From Lineolata rhizophorae (lineage: Eukaryota > Ascomycota > Dothideomycetes > Lineolatales > Lineolataceae), in assembly GCA_010093515.1 (NCBI GenBank), contig MU001690.1, positions 359,916-423,915 of the forward strand: a stretch of 64,000 nt of DNA, given 5' to 3'. The notes under the pieces are model-generated. The model worked only from the letters and a program-made list of their open reading frames with translations. It was not told the origin of the DNA and made no database searches. The position numbers and the translations under genes are program-made. Shown piece by piece: positions 34,403 through 46,769 of this stretch. Numbering within the stretch: position 1 is the stretch's first letter; every line of letters starts with the position of its first letter.

Positions 34403-37065
34403 ATGCGGCCAAAGGAAGAGGAAGCCATGTCCGCCAACGAACGGACCCCGCTCATCGCGGTCGTCCACGTCGCCCCCGCGCAGGAACGCTACCCGCACCG
34501 CACCTTGCGCCGCATCTGCACCGTCGTGCTCTCGATTGTGCCCGTAATCGTCATCGCCGCCCTCATCATCGTCCTTGCCTTCCCGCCTTCCTGGCTCCCG
34601 TGGACCGACGACGGCTCCCGCCCAAGCGAGCACAAGTCTTTCGCGGCCTACCTGCCGTGGGCAAAGCCCGCGGGGCTAAGTCCGTCATGGCCGAGGACCG
34701 AGGGAGTGACGTACGATGAGCTGGTCGCACTGTTACTGAACGGCCCGGAGCCGGAAAAGGCGCGTGAGTGGAGCGAGTATTACACATCGGGTCCCCATTT
34801 GGCGGGAAAGAACCTGTCGCAAGTAGTGTGGACGAGGGACAAGTGGCAGAGCTTCGGCATCACCCATGCAGATATCGTGACGTACGATATTTACGTGAAC
34901 TATCCGGTGGGACATAGCCTGACCTTGCTGGAGAAGAAGTCGAAGTCGGCTTCTGAGTCGAACGACGAGGCCCGAACCAGAGAAGCAGAGGGCGATGGAG
35001 TCGAGACACAAAGGAAGTCGACTTGGAAAGTCAAGTTCGAAGCTAGCCTTGAAGAAGATGTGCTCGCCGAAGATCCTACCTCTGGTCTGGATGATCGCAT
35101 ACCCACTTTCCATGGATACAGCGCGTCTGGCAATGTCACTGCCCCTTATGTTTACGTGAATTACGGGACGTACTGGGACTTCGAAGAACTCGTCAAGGCG
35201 AATGTGACTTTGGAAGGCAAGATCGGGCTTGCGAGATATGGTCACATCTTTAGGGGCTTGAAAGTCAAAAGGGCCGAGGAGTTGGGGATGGTCGGAATGG
35301 TGATGTACACCGACCCCGGAGACGATGGCGAGGTGACGGAACAAAATGGCTACGCTACGTACCCCGAAGGCCCCGCTCGGGAACCCAGCAGTGTCCAAAG
35401 GGGCAGTGTTCAGTACCTCAGTAAGTCCACAGCTCACTATATGCACTCTCGCTCCCTCGAAGACCTCTACGAATGCAGATCGTGAGTTTAAGGTGTTTTT
35501 GTTGCCTTGTTGCATTTACGTGGCCTGAGGATTTTGCTCATATTCTCGCCATAATTTTGTTTGATTAAACTGTTCGAAAGCTAACAATCATAGGCTTTGC
35601 TCCCGGTGACCCAACAACTCCAGGGGTGCCTTCCAAGCCTGGCGTGCCGCGGCAGTCAGTCAATGGATCCATTCCACAAATACCATCCATTCCTATCTCA
35701 TATGAAGACGCTCTTCCTCTTCTTAAGGCTCTGAACGGTTACGGACCGAAGGCTTCGTCGTTCAGTAAAGCTTGGAAAGGCACTGGATTGGAATATAAGG
35801 GCGTTGAATACAACATCGGGCCCACTCCGGATGAACTTGTGTTAAACCTCGTAAACGAGCAAGAATATGTCATCACACCCATGTGGAATGTGATTGGTAT
35901 CATTAATGGTACCACCTCGGACGAGGTAGTTGTCCTGGGAAATCATCGAGATGCATGGATTGCAGGAGGCGCCGGGGATCCGAACAGCGGGTCTGCGGCA
36001 TTCAACGAAGTCATTCGCAGCTTCGGGATGGCAACTCAGCTTGGTTGGAAGCCTTGGCGGACGATCGTGTTTGCAAGTTGGGATGGCGAAGAGTATGGCC
36101 TGATAGGCTCTACAGAGTGGGTTGAAGAGTATCTGCCGTGGTTGGACAAGGCTACGGTAGCCTATCTTAACGTCGACGTCGGAGCCTCTGGGCCACACTT
36201 CAAAGCATCGGCTGCACCCCTCCTCAACAAGGCTTTGATCCAAGCAACTCAGTTGGTTCCGTTACCCAACCAGACAGACCAGGCTTCCAACAAGACAGTA
36301 TACGACTCCTGGAACAAGCACATCAGCACGATGGGCAGCGGGAGCGACTTCACGGCGTTCCAAGACTTCGCCGGCATCCCTTGCATCGATATGGGCTTCA
36401 GCTTCGGTCAAGACTCGGCCGTCTATCACTACCACTCCAACTATGATAGCTTCGCCTGGATGGACCGTATTGGTGACCCCGGTTTCTTGCACCACGCCGC
36501 GATCGCCAAGGTGTGGGCCGTCCTAGCCGCCGCTCTCATCGAGACGCCCGTCATCCAGTTCAACGCGACCGACTATGCCACAGCACTAGGTCAATACATC
36601 GAAGACGCGCGAGATAAAGCCGCCGATGCCGTAGGCTTCTTGTCGAACGAGGAGCTGCAGCCGACGACGTCGCCGCTTTTCCGGCCCATGATGCGCTCCG
36701 TCGACCGCCTCCTCAACGCGACCGCCGCACTCGACGGGCGCGCCGCCGAGCTCGCCGAAGAGGTCGCCAACGGGGACGTCCCCTGGTGGAAGTGGTGGGA
36801 GCGGCTGCGGCTCTACTACGCCGTGCGCGCCGTCAACGCAAAGTACAAGTACCTGGAGCGGCAGTTCCTGCACAAGCCGGGTCTGGATGGCCGCAGTTGG
36901 TTCAAGCATGTCGTGTTTGCGCCGGGCAGGTGGGTCGGGTACGCGGGCGCGACGTTCCCAGGCTTGGTGGAGGCGATTGATGACGGGGATAAGGCGGGCA
37001 TGTATCGATGGGCGGGGATTATTACTGGGCTGATTAATAAGGCGGCTGGGTCGCTGGAAGGCTGA
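34403..37065 (+). CDS. M28 metallopeptidase, glutamate carboxypeptidase II / Vps70-like
   Basis: Two exons (34403-35420, 35594-37065; A|GC split Ser codon) give about 829 residues. It has a short cytoplasmic N-terminus, one membrane anchor (about 38-61), a PA-like domain (YVYVNYGTYWDFEEL, KIGLARYGHIFRGLK) and the zinc peptidase domain. Expected ligands are visible: GNHRDAWIAGGAGDPNSG (His, Asp), SWDGEEYGLIGS (Glu-Glu), LNVDVGASG (Asp) and YHYHSNYDSF (His). A C-terminal dimerisation-like helical domain completes the transferrin-receptor-type layout. Related fungal proteins include yeast Vps70 and Tre1/Tre2; this one keeps all catalytic residues, so it should be an active carboxypeptidase or aminopeptidase of the vacuole or cell surface. 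ATG 34427 (MSANERTPL) is an alternative start. Confidence 0.94.
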
Positions 37066-37493
37066 AGGAATGGAATTTTCCCCTTTGGAACGAAAGATCT
37101 ATAACTTATTGATCTCCGTGGATCGGGCATTGACTTGGCGTTACAAAATCTGATGACGCCCGTTTTGGGATAATTGAAATCCTTAGTTCGGTCGCTCTTT
37201 CTACGGAGTACTCGCGTAGCATCGAAAACCAGGAATATTAAAAGCTTTTGATGGTACAAATATGTAATGTTACCCTGAGCAGAAGTAAGACCCCAACTAC
37301 GCTACGGTGATGCTAAGCGGCCAATGAAAGTGGATGATAGGCGTCAACAACAGGGATACCCGCAAGATCTCCGGGTGGCGCTGGCGTCATACGTCACGGG
37401 TCTAGACTCGACTACTCCACTTAAAGTCACAAGCCACAATTATTTTTCTCCCACTCTTCTTCTCCCTGAAATGACTGTAACGCGGTTGCAAAA
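37066..37493. other. Intergenic and 5' leader
   Basis: Between two plus-strand genes. The right end is the transcribed leader of the Lys/Pro-rich gene and holds a uORF, listed separately. No other frame. Confidence 0.5.
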
Positions 37494-37497
37494 ATGA
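37471..37497 (+). promoter_or_regulatory. uORF overlapping the main start codon (ATGA)
   Basis: ATG 37471 opens an 8-codon frame encoding MTVTRLQK and stops at TGA 37495-37497. The main ATG is 37494-37496, so stop and start overlap as ATGA. If translated, this arrangement would favour termination-reinitiation or repress the main frame. No transcript data are available to show that the leader includes it. Confidence 0.55.
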
Positions 37498-38304
37498 ATT
37501 TCATTCAAGGAGCTATTCAGAATGCCGCGAGTGGCATGATCCAGGGTGCCGTTACTGGCATTGGCGGCTTCGCTGGCGACACTATCATCGCGGCCGGGAA
37601 CTATATCGAGAGCACGGGACGCAATATTGGCGACGGTGTGTCTTTCTTTCCCTTCCCCAATTCCTGCCGGACTCGAAATCGTCCCGCGCCTTAATTTAGA
37701 TCTAAAGAACATCGAATGGCTGATGCTAGACATTTGAATTTGATTCCTTGAAGTAGGCGTAGCTGGGCGATTCCGTTCCTACGGCGACTACATCAACAGC
37801 TACGGCGAGAACGCTATCGCCGCCACCGCCCCAAACCCTTCGTCGGGCGCCGTCGCGAAGAAGCCCGTGAAGCCTGGCAATGCATCGCAGAAGTCGACGT
37901 CCGGCCATGCGCCTATCGGGTCGCAAAAGGCGTTGCCGGCTCCGAGCAAGAAGCCCGAGATGAAGGCGCTTCCTGCGCCCGGGCCGGCGAAGAAGAAGGC
38001 GGTAAAGCCTACCGCTGATGGTGGTGCGAAAAAGGGGCCAGCGGGCGCACCGAAGATACCTTCGACACAGCAGCAGCAGCAAGGACCAGGAGGGCCGGCG
38101 AAAGGGCCGGCGGCTCGGAAAGTGCCAATTTCGAAAGCGTCTTCGCCTGCGAGCCAGAAGGACACCCCGTCTTCGGACACTGCAGGCCAGGCGAAGAAGA
38201 AGCCTGTTACTGCCAGTTCGAAGAACACATCACAAGCGAAGAAGCCGGCAGTTGGAAGCGTCTCAGCCGGTCAGAAGAAGACGCCGGTGGCGGCAAGAAA
38301 GTAA
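37494..38304 (+). CDS. Lys/Pro/Ala-rich low-complexity protein, unknown function
   Basis: Two exons (37494-37635, 37757-38304; G|GC split codon) encode 229 residues. The N-terminal 70 residues are Gly/Ala/Ile-rich with weak hydrophobic character (GAIQNAASGMIQGAVTGIGG, then RFRSYGDYINSYGENAI). From about residue 75 the chain becomes low-complexity, dominated by Lys, Pro, Ala, Ser and Gln with repeated KKP, KKK, AKKPA and PAPSKK motifs, and no cysteine. This resembles histone H1-like or nucleolar basic tails, but no domain is recognised, so no function is assigned. The clean splice and the sharp start make it likely to be a real gene. It ends 670 nt from the convergent SLX4 gene. Confidence 0.75.
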
Positions 38305-38974
38305 AAGAGGTATTCGGACGTGAAAATAGTTTGGTCGAAGACTGGAAGATTTGAAGAAACCAACGCATCCCCTGTCATTCTCAACATCATAACTCTCTTT
38401 GCTTGGCAGGATGGATGTATAGTTGGGTTGTGGCACACCTTTCGGCAATTATTGGACATGTCAAATGGCTTTGATGCATGCACATTGCCTCACCGATAGG
38501 ACTAGGAGAAAGCTTGGGCATCTTTTCGGACAAGGCTTTTCAAGTCCTTTGGGCGATAAATGCCAAGACTGGTTTGACGCTGTCGACTAGGGAAGGACCC
38601 AGGTGAGGTATCATGGATCATGCACATAATGCTACTTAGCGACGAAGGCTCAAAAACGCCATTAGCATTTCATACATTTTTGGCACAAAAGGTATGTTGA
38701 AGGAGTATGAAGGTTAGATAGAAATGAACGTCTAGCATTATGCCACAAGGCATGCACATGGCCCTTTCGTGCAAGCAGAAAGTCTCTTCCATTCAGTGAG
38801 TGATGCAAACTTTTGTTTCACGTTGTTGACTCGCCTTTACCTGACCTATACAGGAAGTAAGCAGAACAAGCTTGCATTCAACCAAGTGGCATCCAACAAC
38901 CTAGGTAGTATGCACAATGCGCACAGTTCATTTAGGTACTTTACCGCTATGCGTCGTCATAGACGTATTCACAT
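38305..38974. other. Convergent 3' flanks
   Basis: Between the ends of the Lys/Pro-rich gene (+) and SLX4 (-). AT-richer sequence with no supported frame. Confidence 0.55.
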
Positions 38975-41900
38975 TCAGCGCCTCGCCCTCCACAATCCCT
39001 CCCTCCAATAGCAACATATGCTCTTATCCTCGCACCATTTCTGGACCATCCACTTCTCAACCTGCACCATTCCCTTCTTCCCCTGGACCCGTATCCCCAG
39101 TGAATTCACCCAATCCGTCAAGTCCTCCACCACAATCGGATCATACATCAACATGCGTTCGTACCATGTCAGTTCCGACTGATTGGTCGATGGCGGCTCG
39201 CTCTTCACTGCATGTGTGATTTTGGGAAACAGCTCCACTTTAATGGCCTCCCAATCCACAGCAGGATGCGAGGTGGCATTGGCCTCGGCAATAGTGGAGG
39301 GAGCGGCGAGCTCGAGCTCGAGCTCGGGCTCTTCTCCCTCGGCGGATATGGCGCGCTTTTTCCGTCGCGGAGGTGAAGGCGTTGCAGGAGGCTCGGAATC
39401 TTCAATGTCGTCAATGTTAACGAACGAGTCAGAGTCGTCTGCCTTGGTTGTCACAGGTTCTTCTTCTGCTTTCCGCTTTCGGCGACCGCCTTTCTTCTTT
39501 GGGGATGTAGCACCTTTCGGGGCACTTGATTTCCCTGGTGCCGAGTTCTTATGGGGTCGACCCCTCGGCTTCTTAACCGGACTTGCCGTAGGAGAGTCCC
39601 TTGAAGTCCATGATGATTGCACAGGATTCTTTAAGGATGTGGAAGCCGACGATTTGGCGAGGGTTTGAGAGCTCATGGATGAGGACGTGAACGTAGCTCG
39701 CTGTTGAGAAGATGGCGGGATATTGGAAGTGAGAGATTGCAAGGCAACTCTCTCAACTCGTGATTGAACCAACAGTGGTCTAGGCCTAGATGCGGGAGAG
39801 AAACGTCGAGTTGGCGTTAGGCGGTGGCTAGTAAGGGTGTTTCCTGCATCAGCCAGATGTTCATCGGATACCTGAGCATGCGGTGCTGTGAAAGGCTTAT
39901 CCAATTGATCAATGTCAACAAAAGACTCGAGAGTTGGACATCCGCCAACGGGTTGAGTAACTTTGTCAATGTCAATAAACGAGTCGGATCCCAACTGTAA
40001 ACCCGGTCCAATGTTGCCGGCATTCTCATTGCTGAGTTCGATAGACGGACGCACATCAGCATTCAAAGCACGCGCTTCAGAATCCACCCATCGCCCGGAA
40101 TCCTCTGGTGACCTCTGAGCTTGAGTCTGCAGGTCAACAGTTTCCAGATGCTGCTCCGAGGACCCATCTGGAATCTTATTGACAGAAGTGGTATCCAAGT
40201 CACCAGTTTCCAGGCCCCCATCCTCCAAGTTACAGGCAGCAGCAGCCCAAAGGCCACAGCTAGCTCCAGTCAATCGATGACTGTTGCCTCGGGAGGTATG
40301 CGAAGTTTGCCGGACAATATCCCTGAGATCGGGTAGGTATTCTTCTGATTCGCCTAATGCTTGTTGTAGCTGACGGATAGTTCGCGGGGATTCTTCAGCA
40401 GCCAATTGGCTCGAAGTACCAAAAAGTATGTCTTGCGATGCGAGCATCTTCGCTGCTGTCTCGGGCGATAGTATAGGTGGAGGCGGCGTCGGGCACTTCT
40501 TTGGCTTGGTACCTCGTTTTCTAACCTTCTGTCCTTCCTTGGGCCCCGTTTTCTGCTGTCTCTGGATAGCTTGTCTAGCTGTCGTATCGTCATTCTGAAC
40601 TGCGCCGCTCGTCTTTGATGCTGAGGGTTTTGTATTAGCTTGAGTATCGAGAAATCGATCTAGAGGTCCATCCGCAGAGTTGCTAGATGCCTCTGTCTCG
40701 AGAGGCCTGATTGACTCAGGGACTCTATATTGGGCAGTGACCAAGTCTGTGATGGTTCTGGTTTTCTTCTTCGGAGACTGCCGTTTCGTAGGGTCTTCTT
40801 GGTAAGCTAAGGCCTCTGCCACATCCAATTGAGGCGCAGCTTTATTTGGAAGAAGCTGTAATAGTCAGCTACCACACAACCAAGGAAGGCGTTGGGACGT
40901 ACCTCTATTCGGCGCCGCTTAGTCACAGCCTCTCCGAAGGCTGTACGCTCGGGAGACGGCGCGTGCTCCTGCAGGCGTTTTTCGTATCCAAAGCTACCCA
41001 ACATGGTGCTAAAAGGATCCTTCCTAGGCTTACGTGTATCATCTTCTAGCGAATTTGAGGTTGGGCATGCAACTTCGCCCGGCTCATGCGTCTCTCTAGG
41101 AGGGGTCCAATCCATCCTTCTCCGTATGGCTTCAGTGAGGCAAAGGCTTTGGTTCGGCGAAATACCAGAGTCGCATTTATTGGTGTTTGTCCGGCTTTCC
41201 TTGACTGGTGAGGCAGATTTTGAGAAATGCCTCGATATTGTACCCGTACCCTTAGGTTTCGTCGGACGCTTCTTTGGTGGTTTGGCCGCGTTCTTGGAAT
41301 TAGCGTCCCGCATGCGAGGCTTGTTGGTGTTCGTAGGCTTCGATCGCCGCTCATTACCAGCGTTTTCACTCTCATCACCCCGGATTTCCCACACATCTAG
41401 TGCATTGCTCAACTCAAGCGGTTCAGAGATTGGAGAGCCTTCCTCGGGGTCTGAATTGGGAACTGGGTTTCGTCTCACTTTCTTTGGAGGTGTTGGCTTA
41501 TCAATTCGCAGCTGATGTCCATCCGGATTCGCACCTTTGGAGTCGGCTTTGGCCGTCCCGGTTGTGGATGCTGCTGGCCTAGCGTCCTCCAAGGAAACAG
41601 AAAGTCTCTTCTCGGCGTCTCTCACTTTAGCCGCCTGGTAAGATGCATGTTGTCGCTCCTGCGGCCGTCCACAATCCACGACGCTATTCACGCAATCCTT
41701 CGCAAGGTCGGCATCCTTGTCCCTGCGCTCATACTTCTTACGCTTTCGTTTCGCTGGGTTTTCCCCCCTCCCTTTGTCCTTCTTCAAAACTATCTGGTCC
41801 TCGTCTTCCAAACTCAGTTTGTTCTCCCGAACCAAGGCGCCAGCATATGCGAATCCGGAACATTTAGGGGCACTTTCATCCAAACGGTCGCGCTCGTGAC

Positions 41901-42012
41901 GGCGGGCAAGGAGCGTAGGCAGTGGAGGCAACACGAGATCGGTCGACGACGCGGGAGATGGCGGGGCCTGAACCCGCGGCGGCGACGATGATATCACCAC
42001 AACTTCGGGCAT
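38975..42012 (-). CDS. SLX4: SLX4, structure-specific endonuclease scaffold subunit
   Basis: Two exons (42012-40903 and 40855-38975, in phase at a codon boundary) give 996 residues. Recognition rests on the C-terminal conserved domain: WYERMLMYDPIVVEDLTDWV then VEKWMVQKWCEDKSICCYW, which binds the SLX1 nuclease, and on KKKTRTITDLVTAQYRVP, a motif shared by fungal SLX4 proteins. Most of the chain is Ser/Pro/Lys-rich and disordered, as in the family. Three copies of an SF[IV][DN]ID motif occur in exon 2. SLX1-SLX4 cuts branched DNA such as stalled forks and Holliday junctions in the nucleus. The start MPEVVVISSSPP is preferred over the ATG at 42087 because fungal SLX4 proteins begin with a similar VVxSSSPP motif. 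A 47-nt intron with a TGAC-type branch separates the exons. Confidence 0.93.
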
Positions 42013-43004
42013 GACTACGCGCGTTATTGCGCGCGTTGTAGTCCGGACAGGCAGCCCGCGGGCGGCGCATCGCAGGAGGGACAACAACTCGGACGTGATC
42101 GCGTCGTGGCAGCGGCGTTCTTGTGGCGCTTGAGATCGTTAGAGGTGCATACCAATCAGCATTGATATGTAGTGGCCGTGTATATAAAGATGCGCGTTGA
42201 TCTGTAATCGGAGCTGTGCGTAGTGACCGTTCGGTGGGAAGCCACGAAAGCTGCTTTCGAACAACAGTGGCGTCGCGTACCTGACGCCGGGTCACGCTTT
42301 GCCGAGGCCTCTCATTGGCTTTCACCTATTTCGCCAATTCCTCCGAGACTCCTTTCAAGGTGGCTCTCCCAACCACCAGCCTAACCTTCAACTTATTATT
42401 TTGGACTCTAGCAGACCTTCGCCCAGCTCCCCACTTCTGACTTATTGAGATGTCAAAGCGCCTGATTGCGCTGATGATTACTTCTAAACACAGATAATGG
42501 CTGGAACAAGAAGCAAAAATTATAGTATTCTGCCTACGGGAGGACATGCTGCAGTAGTCCTATACTAATCTTATTGCGTTTATTTTATTGTCACTAGCCT
42601 AAACGGGTCACTTGTGTGTTCCAATCGACATGCTCTGCATTTGCTCAACTAATTAACACTACAAATAAACTTCAGCTGACATTGACCAGTCACTGCTACA
42701 CTCGCATACTGTAAGAATTGGCGAACGGTTCAAAAGAGCTTATACACTGGTGTTTTCTTCTTTGGTGAATCTAAAGAACGAAGTGAGAGGGCCACTACTT
42801 GATCGTTTGCGGCATGGCTAGGCGTTCTAGAAATTGTTTGGTCGGCATCAAAGAGCGACAAAGGATGGAACAAAAGCATCAGCCTACACACTGCTTTCTT
42901 CTTATGAGTGAGCTCCAGAACCTTTATTTCTCTCTCTCTCTCTCTCTATAAAAAATAAACGCACGCGTTTTGGACGAGAGCGATCGTGCGGGCAATCTGT
43001 CATC
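42013..43004. other. Divergent promoter region with core promoter
   Basis: Region between SLX4 (-) and the kinase-like gene (+). No coding frame. On the right a (TC)n tract (42929-42946) runs straight into TATAAAAAATA (42947-42957), about 48 nt before ATG 43005. Confidence 0.5.
42929..42957 (+). promoter_or_regulatory. CT tract and TATA box before the kinase-like gene
   Basis: A CT-repeat followed at once by TATAAAAAATA is the classic layout of a filamentous fungal core promoter. The distance to ATG 43005 leaves a leader of about 20-30 nt, supporting that start. Confidence 0.5.
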
Positions 43005-45430
43005 ATGGCGATCCCTCAACATATGCTAATGAAGGGACTCCACGAGAGGATCTCGTGGATGGCTTGGTACCGTTTCCATCGATCATGGAAACTGATGTAC
43101 CCAAATAATCAGGAGCGAGCACACATGAACCGGGGTTAGTTTGCAACAAAAATGTCTTGCCGAAGGGTTGGGAAACAGTATCATGCTAAGACGGTGAACA
43201 GAAGAAGCTGAACTTATGGCATACCAGGACATGACCAAGAGTGCTCCATTGACGACCACCCGGAAGTTCCTTCAGATGCGCAAAGATATGGATGTTCATC
43301 GTTCTTTCTGTCGAAATAGAGGCCAGATTGAAAAGCTGCATCGGTTTGGTTAATTTCGAGCGCTTCCGCAATCGAAGTTCCCCGAAAATCCAACGGCGCA
43401 GATCAACGCAATCAGGAATAAGTCCAACATCGAAATATTTCTCACTGATAGCTCATATGTTGAAATTATTTGGGGTATTGCGGACAAGGACGAAGGTATG
43501 TATGACGTTTTCAGCCCAGTGACCACGTTTACTCTTACGGTTGTGGCCGCCTGCCCACCGAATGCATGCTTAATGTCAGAGCTATTACCTTTATGGTGGG
43601 GTATATTTCACCCTCGGGTGATTTAATAGCTTCAATGTCTCTCCTTTTACGCGATAGACATGATCCCTTAAAAAAAAGATCGTTGTACTAACGGAGCACT
43701 TGATAGCTCTAAGAGAACGTAAGCTGGGATGGCTATTCGAGTGGTATGAGAGAGAACGAGGCCCTCACACCCCTCGGGGGGTGCCCATAGTTCCGCAGGC
43801 TGAACGGGACCGCTACCGTAACCTCGTGAAGAGGTTTAAGAATTGGAGAAGAAGGAAGTACTACACCGCGCACCCGCAGTACAGGAAGAAGGTCCCCGAG
43901 GCAGCCGCCGATCCTGTCGAACGGCGGGAGCACGCCCGAGCTGCCTTTTGGCAAAAAAAACCTCCTCCCCCCGGCGGGTATCCAAGGCGATGGAGCTTCA
44001 AAGCCCCGGCCGCTCCCACAGTCATGAACTTCATTCCGGGCTTCGTTCACGGGATGTGGGAGCTACGAGCGCACCTTGGCGCCGGCGGAAACGGATCCGC
44101 ACACTTGTTCCTCAGATACGATGACAACGGCCGAGTCGTGGATCGCCTCGTGGTCAAGAAGATCAAGAAGCAGGGAGAGCCGTGGTCGGCGCAGCACATA
44201 TCCGTCGAGTCCGAGATATTGAAGAGGCTCTCGTCCCGGCTATACGATAACATGTGGAACCGGAACTGCACTCGGTGCGAGTACACTCCGTATTTCAGAG
44301 GCGAACAATACACGCTCGACGCGCAAGGCGGGATTCGCCGCCATTGGATGTTTATGGAATACGCACCATTCGGAGATCTGTCGTGTCTTGTCCGCTGGCC
44401 GGACCAATTTGGAGAGTGAGTCGCACTCCCCCATTTCCGCTCCTTTTTGTTTTGACTTCGAGTAGTCCCCTCGATTTGCAATTGGAGAGTTTCTGATCAT
44501 TTCCACGTAGGCTCATCGGCGACTGCCCAGAACCGCTGGCGTGGCACATATTCGACTCCCTAGCTCGGGCGTGTTTCTGCTTCACGTACGGCCACAAGGA
44601 CTACAACATGGACATGTCGGGACCTAACCCCCCCCTGAGGGAACGGACTTGGCACGGCATCGTCCATTGCGATCTCAAGCCTCTGAACGTCTTCCTCGGC
44701 TCGCACAACCCGAACAGATTCCCCAGGTACCCGACCCCGATGCTCGGCGGCTTCGGAGGCGCATGCTTCGAGCGGCCCATCCTGTCAGGCAACCGAGGAG
44801 CAGCCCGGCAGGGGAATCGCAGGACCGTCACTTGCCGCTGGATGGCACCGGTAAGCCCCCCAACCCCGTCCCCTAGAGCCCGGCGCTCAACACGGCCCTC
44901 GAAACCCCCCCGGCTAACCCGCGACCTCCCCGCCCCGTTCGACGGTCGTCCGCACGCAGGAGCAATACGCCCCCTACGCCGACAACCCGCTCTCGACGCG
45001 CTACGCCTACCCCGACGCCCGGCACACGACGCTCAGCCACCAGACCAACGTGTACGGCGCCGGGCTCGTCATGTGGAGCCTGCTGCGCGGCGAGGTGCCC
45101 GACCCGGCCGACTTCCACAGCATGCGGCCGGGCGTGCGCAACTTCCTCGCCCCGGGCCTCATGGCGGCCGCCTACAGCCGCGAGCTCGTCGGCCTCGTCT
45201 ACCGCTGCCTCAGGCCGCACCCGCGCGCCCGCCCCACGCCCGACCAGCTCGTCAAGGAGATCGGCGCGGCGATGCGGCGCGTGGGCATCGAGCCCGAGAC
45301 GTTCGGGAGGGGCTATATGCAGAGTCATCCGGATATGTTTACGTTTGGGAAGGATAGGTTCGCGATTGGGACGGTGAAGTGGCAGATTGGAAAGGAGAAG
45401 CCGTTCTGGGGGTCCGATGATGAGGTGTGA
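43005..45430 (+). CDS. Fungal protein kinase-like protein with altered DFG motif
   Basis: A six-exon model (43005-43134, 43228-43293, 43361-43495, 43707-44415, 44511-44850, 44960-45430) keeps phase throughout and gives about 616 residues. The last three exons and their introns are firm; the first two introns are tentative (the 43294 donor is weak). A basic N-terminal region (RYRNLVKRFKNWRRRKYY) precedes a kinase fold: HLGAGGNGSAHLFLRY glycine loop, VVKKIKK with the lysine, MFMEYAPFGDLSCLV hinge, GIVHCDLKPLNVFLG (HCD for HRD), MLGGFGGACFERP where the DFG Asp is replaced by Gly, and CRWMAPEQYAPY (APE). Loss of the metal-binding Asp suggests a pseudokinase or atypical kinase; this is inference. 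Kinase-like genes with such a layout are frequent in Sordariomycetes and their roles are mostly unknown. Confidence 0.75.
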
Positions 45431-46769
45431 GAATTTTTGGGAATGTTGTCTGGGGATTCTTGTTGCTGTTGTGCCCTTTGTGTGTTCTTTTTTTCCCCCC
45501 CTTTCAGGTGAACGGCTATATGGATTAGGACTCCGAATAAATTTCGCAGCCGCTAAATTTTGACGAGATCCACATAACACACGGAATACTCACCACCTTT
45601 ATAGAAAGGCACATACACGCAAACATGCAGACGCCAACTTTCGCAACCCAAAGTCCAGACATTAAGTATCATTATCTATCAACAAGGTCCTCCCAGTCTC
45701 CCCTTCACAACCACAGACGCAAGATCCTCCTCCCGAGCAACCCGTTCCCGCGCGGGGTATTACGTCTCGAACCGCCAGACAACGAGCGAGATCCAGTATT
45801 GCTTTGTTTCGGATCGTCTCGAATCCGGCCTAAGCACCCATCTCCACTCCCCAATCCGAGCCCACACTTATTTCTCCGGCCAAGCCTCGCACTTTTCCGT
45901 GTATGTAACCTCTATCCAGCTCCCGGCCATACCCAATAGGAGACCCGTAATTACAACGTCCCGCCGCATCCACTTACTCTCACCCGAGCCCCCTCGGCGC
46001 CGCAGCAGCTCGGCCTCCGATCCAGCTACGCGCTTAAGCATACAGGCGAGGAGCGAAACCCCCCTTACTTAGAAAATGGTAGCACCGAACAAACCAGAAT
46101 GGAGAATGAGGAAAACATTAAAAGGCATTCTGGTCGAATTGCTGCCCCTAGGAACTGAAGATGGCTAGTTGTTCGCATCCATTTCCGAGCGAGATTATCC
46201 GAGTTGTTGCAAATAGGAGAGGAGCTGGCAAAGAGCTGAGGTAGCTTGTTCAGATGCATATATGTGCGGTTCGCGCAGGGCCAGGGCGAACGTCCCTGGG
46301 GAATGTTATGAATTCGTAATTGCCCTAGAGTGCTTGCCCGCGCTGGGATCAACTGGACTCTTTGTTGCCAATATGACGGAGGACCGGGCCGACTGAAGTT
46401 GCGTTTGCGTTCGTATGATATATACGGCGAGGAAAGCGATTGGCAGCCTCTGTCGGACCCTCCGAGGAAAAAAGATATAGAATGAGTTTGAGGAGTGTGT
46501 AAAAAAAGAAAAAAAAGGTATGAGCGTGATTGAAATATGACGGCCCGCTATGCGTGGACAGAGAGACATTGAACCCGTCCCTTAAATCCAAACAGAAAAA
46601 AAAAAGGGAGAGACACAAAGACAACACACAGAAAGAAAAGGAAGAAAAAGAAAAGCGATAATTCTTCAATTCTAACGCCGAAAAGTAATGCACCCAAGAA
46701 GGGGAAAACCTCGCTTAAACGCGATTTTCCAACCTTTTTTCATTTCAAATAACACACCGAACCCCCTAT
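45431..46769. other. Convergent 3' flanks, no gene seen
   Basis: 1.3 kb between two gene ends. Poly-A/poly-T tracts occur near 46500-46700. Short frames only. No terminator motif can be assigned with confidence. Confidence 0.55.
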
